A stretch of DNA of 64,000 nt, taken from assembly GCF_000245735.1 (NCBI RefSeq), contig NZ_AHTH01000005.1, positions 62,001 through 126,000 on the forward strand, given 5' to 3'. A model generated the notes under the pieces. That model did no database searches and was not told the origin of the DNA. It worked only from the letters and a program-made list of their open reading frames with translations. Both the position numbers and the translations under genes were made by a program. This document shows, piece after piece, positions 18,428-28,426 of the stretch (position 1 is the first letter of the stretch; each line of letters starts with the position of its first letter). The DNA comes from Alishewanella jeotgali KCTC 22429 (GTDB lineage Bacteria; Pseudomonadota; Gammaproteobacteria; Enterobacterales; Alteromonadaceae).

Positions 18428-21400
18428 AGCGCCTGCTCACCTGGCTTGACCGCGGCATTTTCTGGCCGCTCTGGGCATTGTTACTATTACTTTGCTGGTT
18501 GCTGTTCAGTCAGTCCGGCTTACGATTTAGCCTGTACCTGACAGAAAAAGCCGTGCCAGAACTTAAGGTTGCCGAGGCTTCCGGCAGCTGGCTTGGCGGC
18601 GTAACCCTCAAGCAGCTAAGTTATCAAAGCCCTGAGCTGGATCTTAGCCTGGAGCAGCTACAACTGCGGCTACAAAAACGCTGCCTGATCCAGTTCCGGC
18701 TCTGTATTCCCGAGCTGGCGCTAAATGGCGTCACCATTAACAGCCAGCCTACTGATCAGTCATCGGCGCAGGCGGCAACTGCTGCTGAACCGGCACTTGA
18801 CAGCGAACCGACAACGCTGCATATCGGCGCGTCCGAGGCTAATACGCCACGACGGCTGGCCGGCCTGGCGTTTCCGATCCCGTTAAAAATTGACCGGCTG
18901 CTGATTGAACGGCTACAACTTAACTTGCCAGAGCAGCAACTGGCCTGGCAGCACTTTAGTATTGGCTTGAACGCCTGGGGTAACCGGCTACAGTTACAGC
19001 AAGGCCGGCTGGACGGTTTGCTCGTCACACTTGCTGACAGTAGCAGTGACGCCGAGCCGCTGACCGCCTACCCAGCACCAGAGCTTAGCCCCTTTAGCTT
19101 ACCACTATCGGTTTTTATTGATGATTTTCAGCTTAGTCATAGCGAGCTACAGCAAGGCGAGCAGCTCTTTAGCTTGCCGCTGCTGACCTTTAGTGCCCAA
19201 CTAACGCCACGGCAAGTGCGCCTGCTTGATTTACAACTGACGCACCCACAGCTACAAGCTCAGCTTAGTGCCAATCTTGATTTAGCAACAGGCTTTCCAT
19301 TGTCTGCGCAGTTCGATGCCCTGCTGCAAGACACCGCCCTGGCCGGGCAGCGTCTGCAGGGACAACTGCGCGGCTCGCTGGCCGAGCTGATTGCTGAGAT
19401 CAACGCTAGCGGACCACTTAACCTGGCATTACAAGGGCGACTGGCCTTGCTCAGCGCCGACTTACCGCTGCAACTGGCACTGCAAGCCCGGGAATTACGC
19501 TGGCCGCTTGAACAACCGGACTATCAGCTGTCCGCTCTGGCGCTAGAGCTCGACGGCAATCTGACCGAGCTGCAATTAAACCTTGCCACAGAACTGCGAT
19601 CCACGGGGCTACCTGATGCCGGACTGCGTCTGGACGCCAGCTGGTTTAACTGGCAACAACGCGCTGCTATCCGCGAGCTGCAGCTCACCACCCTTGATGG
19701 CCAGGTGCAGGCCAAAGGCGAGCTTAACTTAGAGCCGGCACTTAACTGGCAACTACAACTGGCGATGGACGGCATTAAACCCGGTGCCTACTGGCCCGAT
19801 TATCAGGGGCAATTAAGTGGCCAGTTGCAAATGGCGGGCAAACTGGACCCGAACAGCGGTTTAGCACTGCAACTGCCGCAGCTGGCGATGCAAGGCGAAC
19901 TGCGACAACTGCCGCTGCTGCTGGCAGGCTCTTTGACCCTGAGTAGCAATGCAGATTTTAGCGACTGGCAGTTTAACAGCCCGGATCTGCTGTTAAGCCA
20001 TGGCCAAAACCAGTTACGGCTCTATGGCCAATTGCAGCAAGACTGGCAGTTGCAGGCTGAATTGTCAGTGCCGGATGCGGCCTTATCTTACCCAGAGCTG
20101 CGCGGCGCACTGCAAGGCAGTATTGCCGTAACAGGCCCGATGCTGACGCCAAAAGTCACACTGGAGCTAAACGCTGAGCGACTGGCATATCAGGATGCCC
20201 GGCTGCGTCAGGCATCACTTATCGCCACTACTGATTTGGCAGATAAATTGCGCACCAGCCTGACGCTGCAGCTTTCGCAAGCGCGCTGGCAACAGCAGCG
20301 CTTACAAGAATTACAGCTAAGCTTAGCGGGTGATGAAGATGCACATCAGCTAAAGGCACAGCTTAAAGCCGAAGGGCTGGCGGTTAAGCTGCAGGCGGCT
20401 GGCTCGCTAAGCCAACGTCAGCTCTGGCAGGGGCAGCTAACCGAGTTTTTACTGGCCAGCCAGTTAGGTGACTGGCAACTCGCCGAGCCACTCGCTATTA
20501 AGGCTGACCTGCCGGCGCAACAACTGATGCTGGCGGCACATTGCTGGGCGCAGTTGGATGCCAGACTCTGCCTCAGCGAAGCGGCCACGCTATCAGCTAC
20601 GCAGGTGCAGGCAAAGCTGGCGCTCAGCGATTACCCGCTGGAAAATCTGAATAGCCTGTTACCGCTGCAAAGCAGCATTAATGGTGAGCTTGCCGCCCAG
20701 CTAGATATCAATTGGCGGCACGGACAGGCGCCACAACTGACTTTTGGTTTACAAAGTAGCAGTGGCCAGGTGTTGCAACAACTCGATGTGCCGGTGACCC
20801 TGCCCTGGCGCGATCTGGAACTGAGCGCCGAAATGGCGGCGCATCAGTTACGCAGTAAGCTGACGTTACAATTAGCTGATAGCGGCCAATTGACAGCGCA
20901 AGCCCTAGTTACCGAATTGGATCAAGCAGAAAAGCCCCTGCGCGCCGAACTTGCACTCACCAGTTTGACTCTGGATTTTTTAAAGCCGTTACTTGACGAA
21001 TACAGTGAACTGGCCGGTACCCTGTCGAGCCAGTTAAGTCTGGATGGCAGCCTGGATAACCCGCAGCTGCGTGGTGAGCTGCGTCTGGATGGCCTAAAAG
21101 TAAGGGGTAAGCTGGCGCCAACTGATATCGAACAGGCGGACTTAGTGATCAGCTTTCGTGGTGAACGCGCTGAGTTAAACGGCCTGGTGCGCACACCTGA
21201 GGGCAAAATTGACCTGGCAGGCTTTGCCGATTGGCGTAATCTGGACGCCTGGCAGGCAAACCTCGGGATCAGCGGCGATCCACTACGACTGCAGATCCCG
21301 CAAGCAGAGCTGTTCGTGCAGCCTAATCTGTTGATAAACGCTGAACCTGGTCGCAGTCGACTCACCGGTACCTTACAGATCCCGCGCGCCAATATCAGTG

Positions 21401-22212
21401 TCAATACCTTACCGCAAAATGCCATTGGCTTATCCAGCGATCATGTGCTGCTGGACCGGCGCCTGCAACCGATCACTGAAGAGCAAAGTAGTCAATTTAC
21501 ATTGGAAACCGATATCCGCGTGCGCTTAGGGCAACAAGTCAGGCTGGAGGCCTTTGGCTTAAAAAGCCGCTTAGCGGGTGAGTTACGGGTGCAGCAACAG
21601 CAGTTTAACCCCAGTGTGCGCGGGGAAGTCTCACTGGTTGATGGTACCTTCCGGGCTTACGGCCAGGATCTGCTAATCCGTCAGGGCAAACTGACCTTTA
21701 ATGGCCCGGCCGATCAGCCGTTCCTGAACGTTGAGGCTATCCGCAATCCGGTCAATATGGAAGACGATGTGATTGCCGGCATTCGGGTAACGGGCCCGGC
21801 CGACGAACCCATAGTTACCATTTTCTCTGAACCTGCTAAACCTCAGGCCAATGCCCTGTCATACCTGATTATGGGCAAGGATCTGGACAGCGAGTCGGGC
21901 TTTAATGCTAACAGTGTTACCACCAGTCTGATTGGTATGAGTATTTCCTCCAGCGGCAAGCTGGTTGGCGAAATCGGTGAAGCCTTTGGCGTCAGTGATT
22001 TAATGTTGGATACCGAAGGTGCCGGCGATAATTCGCAGGTGACGGTAAGTGGCTATTTAACCCGCGATCTGCAGCTAAAATACGGCATTGGTATCTTTCA
22101 GCCAATTGGTCAGTTTACGCTGCGTTACCGGCTGCTGCGTAATTTGTATCTGGAAGCAGTATCGGGTCTGGATAATGCTGTCGACTTGTTGTACAAGTTT
22201 GAGTTTGATTAG
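18424..22212 (+). CDS. tamB: Translocation and assembly module protein TamB
   Basis: A 1262-residue AsmA-like protein. One N-terminal membrane helix (FWPLWALLLLLCWLLFSQSG) is followed by a very long periplasmic beta-taco region rich in Leu and Gln. The DUF490/TamB domain sits at the C-terminus (GEVSLVDGTFRAYGQDLLIRQGKLTFNGPADQPFLNVEAIRN ... YGIGIFQPIGQFTLRYRL, given here in pieces of the conserved core). The protein spans the periplasm and partners TamA. It overlaps tamA by 4 bp upstream. Its stop overlaps the stop of the convergent cmoM gene by 4 bp, with no terminator between them. Confidence 0.95.
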   Translation: MKRLLTWLDRGIFWPLWALLLLLCWLLFSQSGLRFSLYLTEKAVPELKVAEASGSWLGGVTLKQLSYQSPELDLSLEQLQLRLQKRCLIQFRLCIPELALNGVTINSQPTDQSSAQAATAAEPALDSEPTTLHIGASEANTPRRLAGLAFPIPLKIDRLLIERLQLNLPEQQLAWQHFSIGLNAWGNRLQLQQGRLDGLLVTLADSSSDAEPLTAYPAPELSPFSLPLSVFIDDFQLSHSELQQGEQLFSLPLLTFSAQLTPRQVRLLDLQLTHPQLQAQLSANLDLATGFPLSAQFDALLQDTALAGQRLQGQLRGSLAELIAEINASGPLNLALQGRLALLSADLPLQLALQARELRWPLEQPDYQLSALALELDGNLTELQLNLATELRSTGLPDAGLRLDASWFNWQQRAAIRELQLTTLDGQVQAKGELNLEPALNWQLQLAMDGIKPGAYWPDYQGQLSGQLQMAGKLDPNSGLALQLPQLAMQGELRQLPLLLAGSLTLSSNADFSDWQFNSPDLLLSHGQNQLRLYGQLQQDWQLQAELSVPDAALSYPELRGALQGSIAVTGPMLTPKVTLELNAERLAYQDARLRQASLIATTDLADKLRTSLTLQLSQARWQQQRLQELQLSLAGDEDAHQLKAQLKAEGLAVKLQAAGSLSQRQLWQGQLTEFLLASQLGDWQLAEPLAIKADLPAQQLMLAAHCWAQLDARLCLSEAATLSATQVQAKLALSDYPLENLNSLLPLQSSINGELAAQLDINWRHGQAPQLTFGLQSSSGQVLQQLDVPVTLPWRDLELSAEMAAHQLRSKLTLQLADSGQLTAQALVTELDQAEKPLRAELALTSLTLDFLKPLLDEYSELAGTLSSQLSLDGSLDNPQLRGELRLDGLKVRGKLAPTDIEQADLVISFRGERAELNGLVRTPEGKIDLAGFADWRNLDAWQANLGISGDPLRLQIPQAELFVQPNLLINAEPGRSRLTGTLQIPRANISVNTLPQNAIGLSSDHVLLDRRLQPITEEQSSQFTLETDIRVRLGQQVRLEAFGLKSRLAGELRVQQQQFNPSVRGEVSLVDGTFRAYGQDLLIRQGKLTFNGPADQPFLNVEAIRNPVNMEDDVIAGIRVTGPADEPIVTIFSEPAKPQANALSYLIMGKDLDSESGFNANSVTTSLIGMSISSSGKLVGEIGEAFGVSDLMLDTEGAGDNSQVTVSGYLTRDLQLKYGIGIFQPIGQFTLRYRLLRNLYLEAVSGLDNAVDLLYKFEFD

Positions 22213-22988
22213 GCCCGTAACAGCAAATGGATATAACGGCCCAGCGAGGCATAAGGCTCCTGCCGGTTATACTGCAGCTCCAGCGCTTCTAACTCAGCAT
22301 AATGACTTTGCTGCTGACTACGATCGCGCAAATAATCATGAAAGCAACGCACCCCGGTTTTGCCAAGCAGACTAAAGCCCGACTGCTGACACCACTGCAA
22401 TACCTGCAGGGGCGATAACGGCTGCTGCGGATTTAACCGTACCGGTTTTTTCGCTTTTAACCCGGCCTGCACATAGGCAAAGTTACCGTAAATGATATTA
22501 CTTAAGCGATGCGCATCCTGATTATAAAACATCAGCGATACTATGCCGCCCGGCTGCACCAGTTGCCGTAACTGGCTAATCGCGGCTTCTGGTTCGGCTA
22601 GCCATTCCAGCACTGCATGACACAGCACCAGCGGGTAAGCTTGCCCGCCAAGCCGCTGCGGTAAGTCTTGCAGTGAACTCTGACTGATCTGTAACTGCGC
22701 GCTCAGCCCCTGATTCTTTGCCTCCTCTGCCGCGAGTTGCAACATCTCAGCCGAAATATCAGTCAGATGCAGTTGATGCCCCAGCGCAGCCAGCTTTAGC
22801 GCCAGCTGGCCCTGGCCACCGCCAACATCGAGAATGGCGGTTGGCGCAGCGAGCTCGGGTAATTCCAGCAAATCACGCAGCAATACCGCCTGGCGAATTT
22901 TACCCTTAGTAGTCTGGTAAATATTGCTGGCAAAGCGGCTGGCCAGGTTATCAAAATTACGATCTTTTAATGGCTTAGATTGGCTCAT
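22209..22988 (-). CDS. cmoM: tRNA 5-carboxymethoxyuridine methyltransferase
   Basis: A 259-residue class I SAM-dependent methyltransferase. It closely follows E. coli CmoM (formerly SmtA): DRNFDNLASRFASNIYQTTKG at the N-terminus, SAM motif I ILDVGGGQGQLALKLA, HAVLEWLAEPE, SLMFYNQDAHRL, GKTGVRCFHDYLRD and QEPYASLGRYIH at the C-terminus. CmoM methylates cmo5U at the wobble position 34 of certain tRNAs to mcmo5U, finishing a pathway begun by CmoA and CmoB. It is convergent with tamB and overlaps it by 4 bp. Confidence 0.93.
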   Translation of the reverse strand: MSQSKPLKDRNFDNLASRFASNIYQTTKGKIRQAVLLRDLLELPELAAPTAILDVGGGQGQLALKLAALGHQLHLTDISAEMLQLAAEEAKNQGLSAQLQISQSSLQDLPQRLGGQAYPLVLCHAVLEWLAEPEAAISQLRQLVQPGGIVSLMFYNQDAHRLSNIIYGNFAYVQAGLKAKKPVRLNPQQPLSPLQVLQWCQQSGFSLLGKTGVRCFHDYLRDRSQQQSHYAELEALELQYNRQEPYASLGRYIHLLLRA

Positions 22989-23023
22989 AGTGGCGTTGGC
23001 TAAAGCATCTGGTTAGGCCGGCT

Positions 23024-23782
23024 TTAGGCCGGATTAGGAATATCGATAAAGTGGACGCTAAGGCCAAGTTCAGCCGCCAGGTATTCGCCCAGCGCTTTAA
23101 TACCATAGCGCTCGGTGGCATGGTGGCCGGCAGCGATAAAATGGATCCCAAGCTCACGCGCGACATGAATGGTTTGCTCTGACACTTCGCCGGTAACAAA
23201 TAACTGCGCCCCGGCCGCCGCCGCTTGTTCAATATAGCCCTGGCCGCCACCGGTACACCAGGCGACAGTGCGGATCTCACCAATACCGGCATCTTCGAGC
23301 AAAACCTCACGCTGCAGCTGCTGGCTTAGCGATGCCGCAAGCTGTGTGAGCTTTGCTGGCGCAGCCAACTGCCCCATTTGCAGTACGCCAGCAGGTTCAG
23401 CGGTTAGCACCGGCTGCGGCGCCGTGATCCCAAGTATTTTGCCAAGCTGAGCGTTATTACCCAGCTGTGGATGCACATCCAGTGGCAAATGATAGGCCAG
23501 TAAATTGATATCATGTTTCAGCAAGGTGGCCAGGCGCTGCTTTTTCATCCCCACCACCGGCATCGCTTCGTTTTTCCAGAAATAGCCATGGTGTACCAGC
23601 ACAGCATCGGCGTTGAGCGCCACCGCCTGCTCCAGCAGGGCCTGACTGGCGGTCACGCCGGTCACTACCGTACGGATCGTGTCGCGCCCTTCTACCTGTA
23701 AGCCATTCGGGCAATAATCTTTAATGCGGGCACTGCCGAGTTTTTCATCAATAAAAGCGACGAATTGCTGCCGTGTAATCAT
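23024..23782 (-). CDS. ybgI: Nif3-like dinuclear metal-centre protein
   Basis: A Nif3/YbgI family protein of about 252 residues when started at the ATG at 23782. That start follows AGGG with a 7-base spacer and aligns with E. coli YbgI; a longer frame to 23812 lacks a ribosome-binding site. Landmarks are DYCPNGLQVEGRD, VTGVTASQALLEQA, ADAVLVHHGYFWKNE (metal-binding His-His), INLLAYHLPLDVHPQLGNNAQLG and the C-terminal AGHHATERYG with the second metal ligands. The family forms hexameric toroids with a two-metal site. A GTP cyclohydrolase I type 2 activity is often annotated, but the physiological role is not settled. Its start overlaps the stop of the glycosyltransferase gene (ATGA), so they are translationally coupled. 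Confidence 0.9.
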   Translation of the reverse strand: MITRQQFVAFIDEKLGSARIKDYCPNGLQVEGRDTIRTVVTGVTASQALLEQAVALNADAVLVHHGYFWKNEAMPVVGMKKQRLATLLKHDINLLAYHLPLDVHPQLGNNAQLGKILGITAPQPVLTAEPAGVLQMGQLAAPAKLTQLAASLSQQLQREVLLEDAGIGEIRTVAWCTGGGQGYIEQAAAAGAQLFVTGEVSEQTIHVARELGIHFIAAGHHATERYGIKALGEYLAAELGLSVHFIDIPNPA

Positions 23783-25029
23783 GTTGAAACCCTGTTTTTT
23801 GCGGTGATCCACAGCCCCATATAGTGGCTGCTGCGATAAGCGTGTGATTGTAACATCAGGCCGGTAAAATTGCGTTGCCGCCGCGCAGCGGTTTGCTCAG
23901 CACTGGCATTGAGCAAAGACGCTAATTGTTGCCAAACCCGGCTGGCCTGCTCAGCGCCAAAGCGCTGCTGCAGGATCTGATAGCCCTGCTGCTGTGCTGC
24001 CAGCCAGGGCGTTTCATCCTGATTTAAAGCCACGGCGGCCTGACAAAACGCCTCTGCAGTATCGGCAATAGCGCCGCCCCAGCCTGCGCCAGCCTGCATG
24101 CCCTCGGCGCCAATTGAGGTGGTAACACTGGGAGTGCCGCATTGCATCGCTTCGAGCAATTTGCCTTTTAACCCGGCGCCAAATTGCAGCGGCGCCAGGC
24201 AAAGCCGCGCCTGTTGCATCACCGCTACCGCGTCCGCAGCCCAGCCTTTCACCAAAAAACCGTCGCGGGCATTATGTAATGCCGTCGCTTTAGGCGGCGG
24301 ATAGGCGCCGTAAATATGTAACTCGGCCTGTGGTAAGGCCTTGCGGATCTGCGGCCAGAGTTGTTGTTTCAGCCAGAGTACCGCCTGCCAGTTCGGGGCA
24401 TGGCGAAAATTGCCGATACTGATAAAGTGTGCGCGCTCAGCAAAAGCCGGCACGGCCGGCACCCTGGCTGCATGCCAGAACGGACAGTAACAGAGCAGCT
24501 CAGATGGCACCCGGTAATGCTGCTGTAGCAGCTGCATCTCATAATCGGAAATCACCAGTGTCAGATCACAGCGATAGATGGCGGCAATTTCCCGCAGCGC
24601 CAGCTCGTTATTTAGCCGCGCTACCGCTACCTCTTTTGCCACCAGCGCGTCCCCGGCTTTAACGGCGTCGTGCCTTGCCTGGCGCAGCGCATGTAAATCT
24701 TCCATATCCAGTAGGCGCAGGGCATCCGGACAACTTGCCGCGACCCGCCAGCCAAACTGTTCTTCCAGCATAAAACGGTCAAATAACACCACCTGCGGGT
24801 TCTTTTCTTTCAGCCACCGGTCAAAGCTATCGCAATTTAGGGCAATGCGCTGCTCGGTGACGCCAATGGCCGGTAAATCAATCCGATGCGGCCCGGGCTC
24901 AGCCGCGCTGGCAAAGCAAACCCGCCAGCCTTGCGCCTGAAACAGCTGAATTAAACTCAGCATCCGACTGCCTGCCGCGGAAGACGCCGGCTCAGGCCAG
25001 ACATAGCCGATAACCACCAGTAATGGCAT
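23779..25029 (-). CDS. Glycosyltransferase, GT4-like
   Basis: A 416-residue GT-B fold protein. The N-terminal domain begins VVIGYVWPEPASSAAGSRMLSLIQLF, with the glycine-rich acceptor loop of family 4 glycosyltransferases. The C-terminal donor domain shows HFISIGNFRHAPNWQAVLWL, AELHIYGAYPP and GFLVKGWAADAVAVM. The nucleotide-sugar binding signature is PLQFGAGLKGKLLEAMQCGTPSVTTSIGAEGM, in which GLKGKLLEAM supplies the E-x7-E-like region. The sugar and acceptor cannot be predicted, and no lipopolysaccharide or capsule genes are nearby. It heads an operon with ybgI. Confidence 0.82.
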   Translation of the reverse strand: MPLLVVIGYVWPEPASSAAGSRMLSLIQLFQAQGWRVCFASAAEPGPHRIDLPAIGVTEQRIALNCDSFDRWLKEKNPQVVLFDRFMLEEQFGWRVAASCPDALRLLDMEDLHALRQARHDAVKAGDALVAKEVAVARLNNELALREIAAIYRCDLTLVISDYEMQLLQQHYRVPSELLCYCPFWHAARVPAVPAFAERAHFISIGNFRHAPNWQAVLWLKQQLWPQIRKALPQAELHIYGAYPPPKATALHNARDGFLVKGWAADAVAVMQQARLCLAPLQFGAGLKGKLLEAMQCGTPSVTTSIGAEGMQAGAGWGGAIADTAEAFCQAAVALNQDETPWLAAQQQGYQILQQRFGAEQASRVWQQLASLLNASAEQTAARRQRNFTGLMLQSHAYRSSHYMGLWITAKNRVST

Positions 25030-25120
25030 AAGGCCTCCTTACAAAAGGGCGTATTGTAGCGGTTCAAAGCCGCAGGGTATAGCGAGCAGACCAGGCGGCT
25101 AGCTACAGCAGACTGATGGG

Positions 25121-25160
25121 TTGCAGTTCAGCGTGAGTTTGGCTATACCTTGCTGAACTG
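25121..25160 (+). promoter_or_regulatory. Candidate promoter inside an inverted repeat, upstream of the Rof-like gene
   Basis: A perfect 9-bp inverted repeat, CAGTTCAGC (25124-25132) and GCTGAACTG (25152-25160), encloses a possible -10 TATACC (25144-25149). A weak -35 TTGCAG (25121-25126) lies 17 bp upstream. The right arm would be near the transcription start, as in an operator. The same arms could also form an RNA hairpin if transcription starts further upstream. Confidence 0.35.
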
Positions 25161-25183
25161 AACGAACCCGGGATGACACGACT

Positions 25184-26507
<1,324 letters not shown>

Positions 26508-26557
26508 CAGCGTATGAAGCCGCAACATACGGCTTCAGCTTGCCCGCGCCCTGCCTG

Positions 26558-27280
26558 ATGCCTATCTATCTGCCGGAGCTATTAGCAGATGAACTCTGGT
26601 TCCCGCCCGTGCAACAGGCGCTGCGGGAGCCCGATGGCTTGCTGGCGATGGGCGGTGATCTCTCGGTGGCACGCTTGCAGCTGGCCTATCAAAGCGGCAT
26701 CTTTCCATGGTTTTCTGAAGGCGATCCTCTACTCTGGTGGAGCCCTGCTATCCGCGCCGTCTTTGCGCCCGATACGCTTAGCTTAAACCGTACCTTGCGC
26801 AAGCAATTACGCCGCGAAGGTTTAACCGTAACGCTAAATCAGGCGTTTGCCGAAGTGATCAGCAAGTGTGCCGAACCCCGGCCCAGTCAGGCGCAAACCT
26901 GGATCCTGCCACCGATGCAGCAAGCCTATCTGGCGCTGCACCAACAAGGTCTGGCGCATAGTGTCGAGGTCTGGCAAGGCAAGCAACTGGTCGGTGGCTT
27001 ATATGGCGTGCAGCTGGGTCAGCTGTTTTGCGGTGAATCGATGTTTAACCGCATTGATAATGGCGCTAAGTTTGCGTTGATAGCGCTGCAACAGCATTTG
27101 CAGCGCTATGCCCCCGGCTGGATTGACTGTCAGTTACCTAACCCGTTCTTACTGAAACTTGGCGCCACTACCCTGTCCCGGCGCGACTACCTGCCGCTGA
27201 TTGCAACCTTAACCAAGACACCTGCACCGGCAGAGCATTGGCGAAGCCAGCCGCTGCTACTGGAGCCTGGGCATGACTGA
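26558..27280 (+). CDS. aat: Leucyl/phenylalanyl-tRNA-protein transferase
   Basis: Adds Leu or Phe from aminoacyl-tRNA to N-terminal Arg or Lys, creating primary N-degrons. Motifs are REPDGLLAMGGDLS, LAYQSGIFPWFSEGDPLLWWSPAIRAVF, GLAHSVEVW, GGLYGVQLGQLFCGESMFNR and DCQLPNPFLLKLGA. I take the ATG at 26558 (MPIYLPELL), about 240 residues; a TTG at 26540 in frame is an alternative, and neither has a good Shine-Dalgarno. It overlaps the next gene by 8 bp, so the two transferases are cotranslated. Confidence 0.94.
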   Translation: MPIYLPELLADELWFPPVQQALREPDGLLAMGGDLSVARLQLAYQSGIFPWFSEGDPLLWWSPAIRAVFAPDTLSLNRTLRKQLRREGLTVTLNQAFAEVISKCAEPRPSQAQTWILPPMQQAYLALHQQGLAHSVEVWQGKQLVGGLYGVQLGQLFCGESMFNRIDNGAKFALIALQQHLQRYAPGWIDCQLPNPFLLKLGATTLSRRDYLPLIATLTKTPAPAEHWRSQPLLLEPGHD

Positions 27281-27995
27281 GCAGAGCTTGCAGTTTGGCC
27301 TGACCCCACCTGCCGCCTGTAGCTACCTGAGTTCGCAGCAAGAGCAACTGGCGGTATTGCTCAGTCCACAGCCAATGGACGCCAGTTTATATCAGTTGCT
27401 GATCAAACATAATTTCCGCCGCAGCGGTGATCAACTGTACCGGCCACATTGCCCCAGTTGTCACGCCTGCCAATCACTGAGGATCCCGCTGCCAGATTTT
27501 ACGCCAAGCAGCAGCCAGCGGCGCCTGCTCAGCAAAGCCGCGCGCAGCGGCTGGCAGTGTCAGCTAAGCAAGGTGCCCGACGCGGTGGCTGAGCGACAAC
27601 AACTATTTGCGTTATTTGCCGACTATATTGCTTTTAAGCATCCGGATGGGGTGATGCATCCGGCAACGCAGGAGCAACTGGACTCGCTGCTAAACAGTAA
27701 ATGGCAGCCGATCAGCTTGCTGCAGTTGTATCAGGCCGGGGTGTTACAGGCCGTGATGGTGGTGGATGAACTCGCAGGCGCCTATTCAGCGGTGTACACC
27801 TTTTTTGCCCGGCAGGCAGAGTCTTTTTCCCCCGGTAAGTTAGCAATCCTGTATCTGCTAAAACTGGCGGCACAGCAGCAGCTGGACTATGTCTACCTCG
27901 GCTATCAGGTCGATGGCTGTCGCAAAATGGCCTATAAGCAGGAATTTCTGCCGCATCAGCGCTATTTCGATGGCGGCTGGCACTCATTTGCTTAA
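27273..27995 (+). CDS. bpt: Aspartate/glutamate leucyltransferase (Bpt/Ate family)
   Basis: A 240-residue transferase of the arginyltransferase-like family. In bacteria it transfers Leu to N-terminal Asp or Glu of target proteins (Bpt). Family marks are FRRSGDQLYRPHCPSCHACQSLRIPL (the paired cysteines of the N-terminal ATE domain), GAYSAVYTFF, SPGKLAILYLLKLAAQQQLDYVYLGYQVDGCRKMAYK and the terminal FDGGW. It overlaps aat by 8 bp. E. coli lacks this gene, so the organism has a wider set of secondary destabilising residues. Confidence 0.92.
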   Translation: MTEQSLQFGLTPPAACSYLSSQQEQLAVLLSPQPMDASLYQLLIKHNFRRSGDQLYRPHCPSCHACQSLRIPLPDFTPSSSQRRLLSKAARSGWQCQLSKVPDAVAERQQLFALFADYIAFKHPDGVMHPATQEQLDSLLNSKWQPISLLQLYQAGVLQAVMVVDELAGAYSAVYTFFARQAESFSPGKLAILYLLKLAAQQQLDYVYLGYQVDGCRKMAYKQEFLPHQRYFDGGWHSFA

Positions 27996-28090
27996 AAAAG
28001 CGCTTGCTGCTTTACTTATCGGTGGCTTTTCGGCACAATCTGCGCTGTTTTTCCAAAGGCACCAAATTTTATTAGAGGCGAGTACGCTGA

Positions 28091-28309
<219 letters not shown>

Positions 28310-28365
28310 GCAGCCTAGGTCTGCACGAAATGCCGACTTAGTGCTTTTCGTCGCCAGCTTAAGGC

Positions 28366-28388
28366 AAACCCGGCATCGCCGGGTTTTT
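28366..28388 (+). terminator. Terminator of infA
   Basis: Stem AAACCCGGC / GCCGGGTTT with a 3-nt loop and a T run (TTTTT at 28384-28388), 57 bp after the infA stop codon. Confidence 0.85.
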
Positions 28389-28426
28389 GCGTTTTAGTCC
28401 ACATCTGTTTGCCGGTGAGCGGCTTA

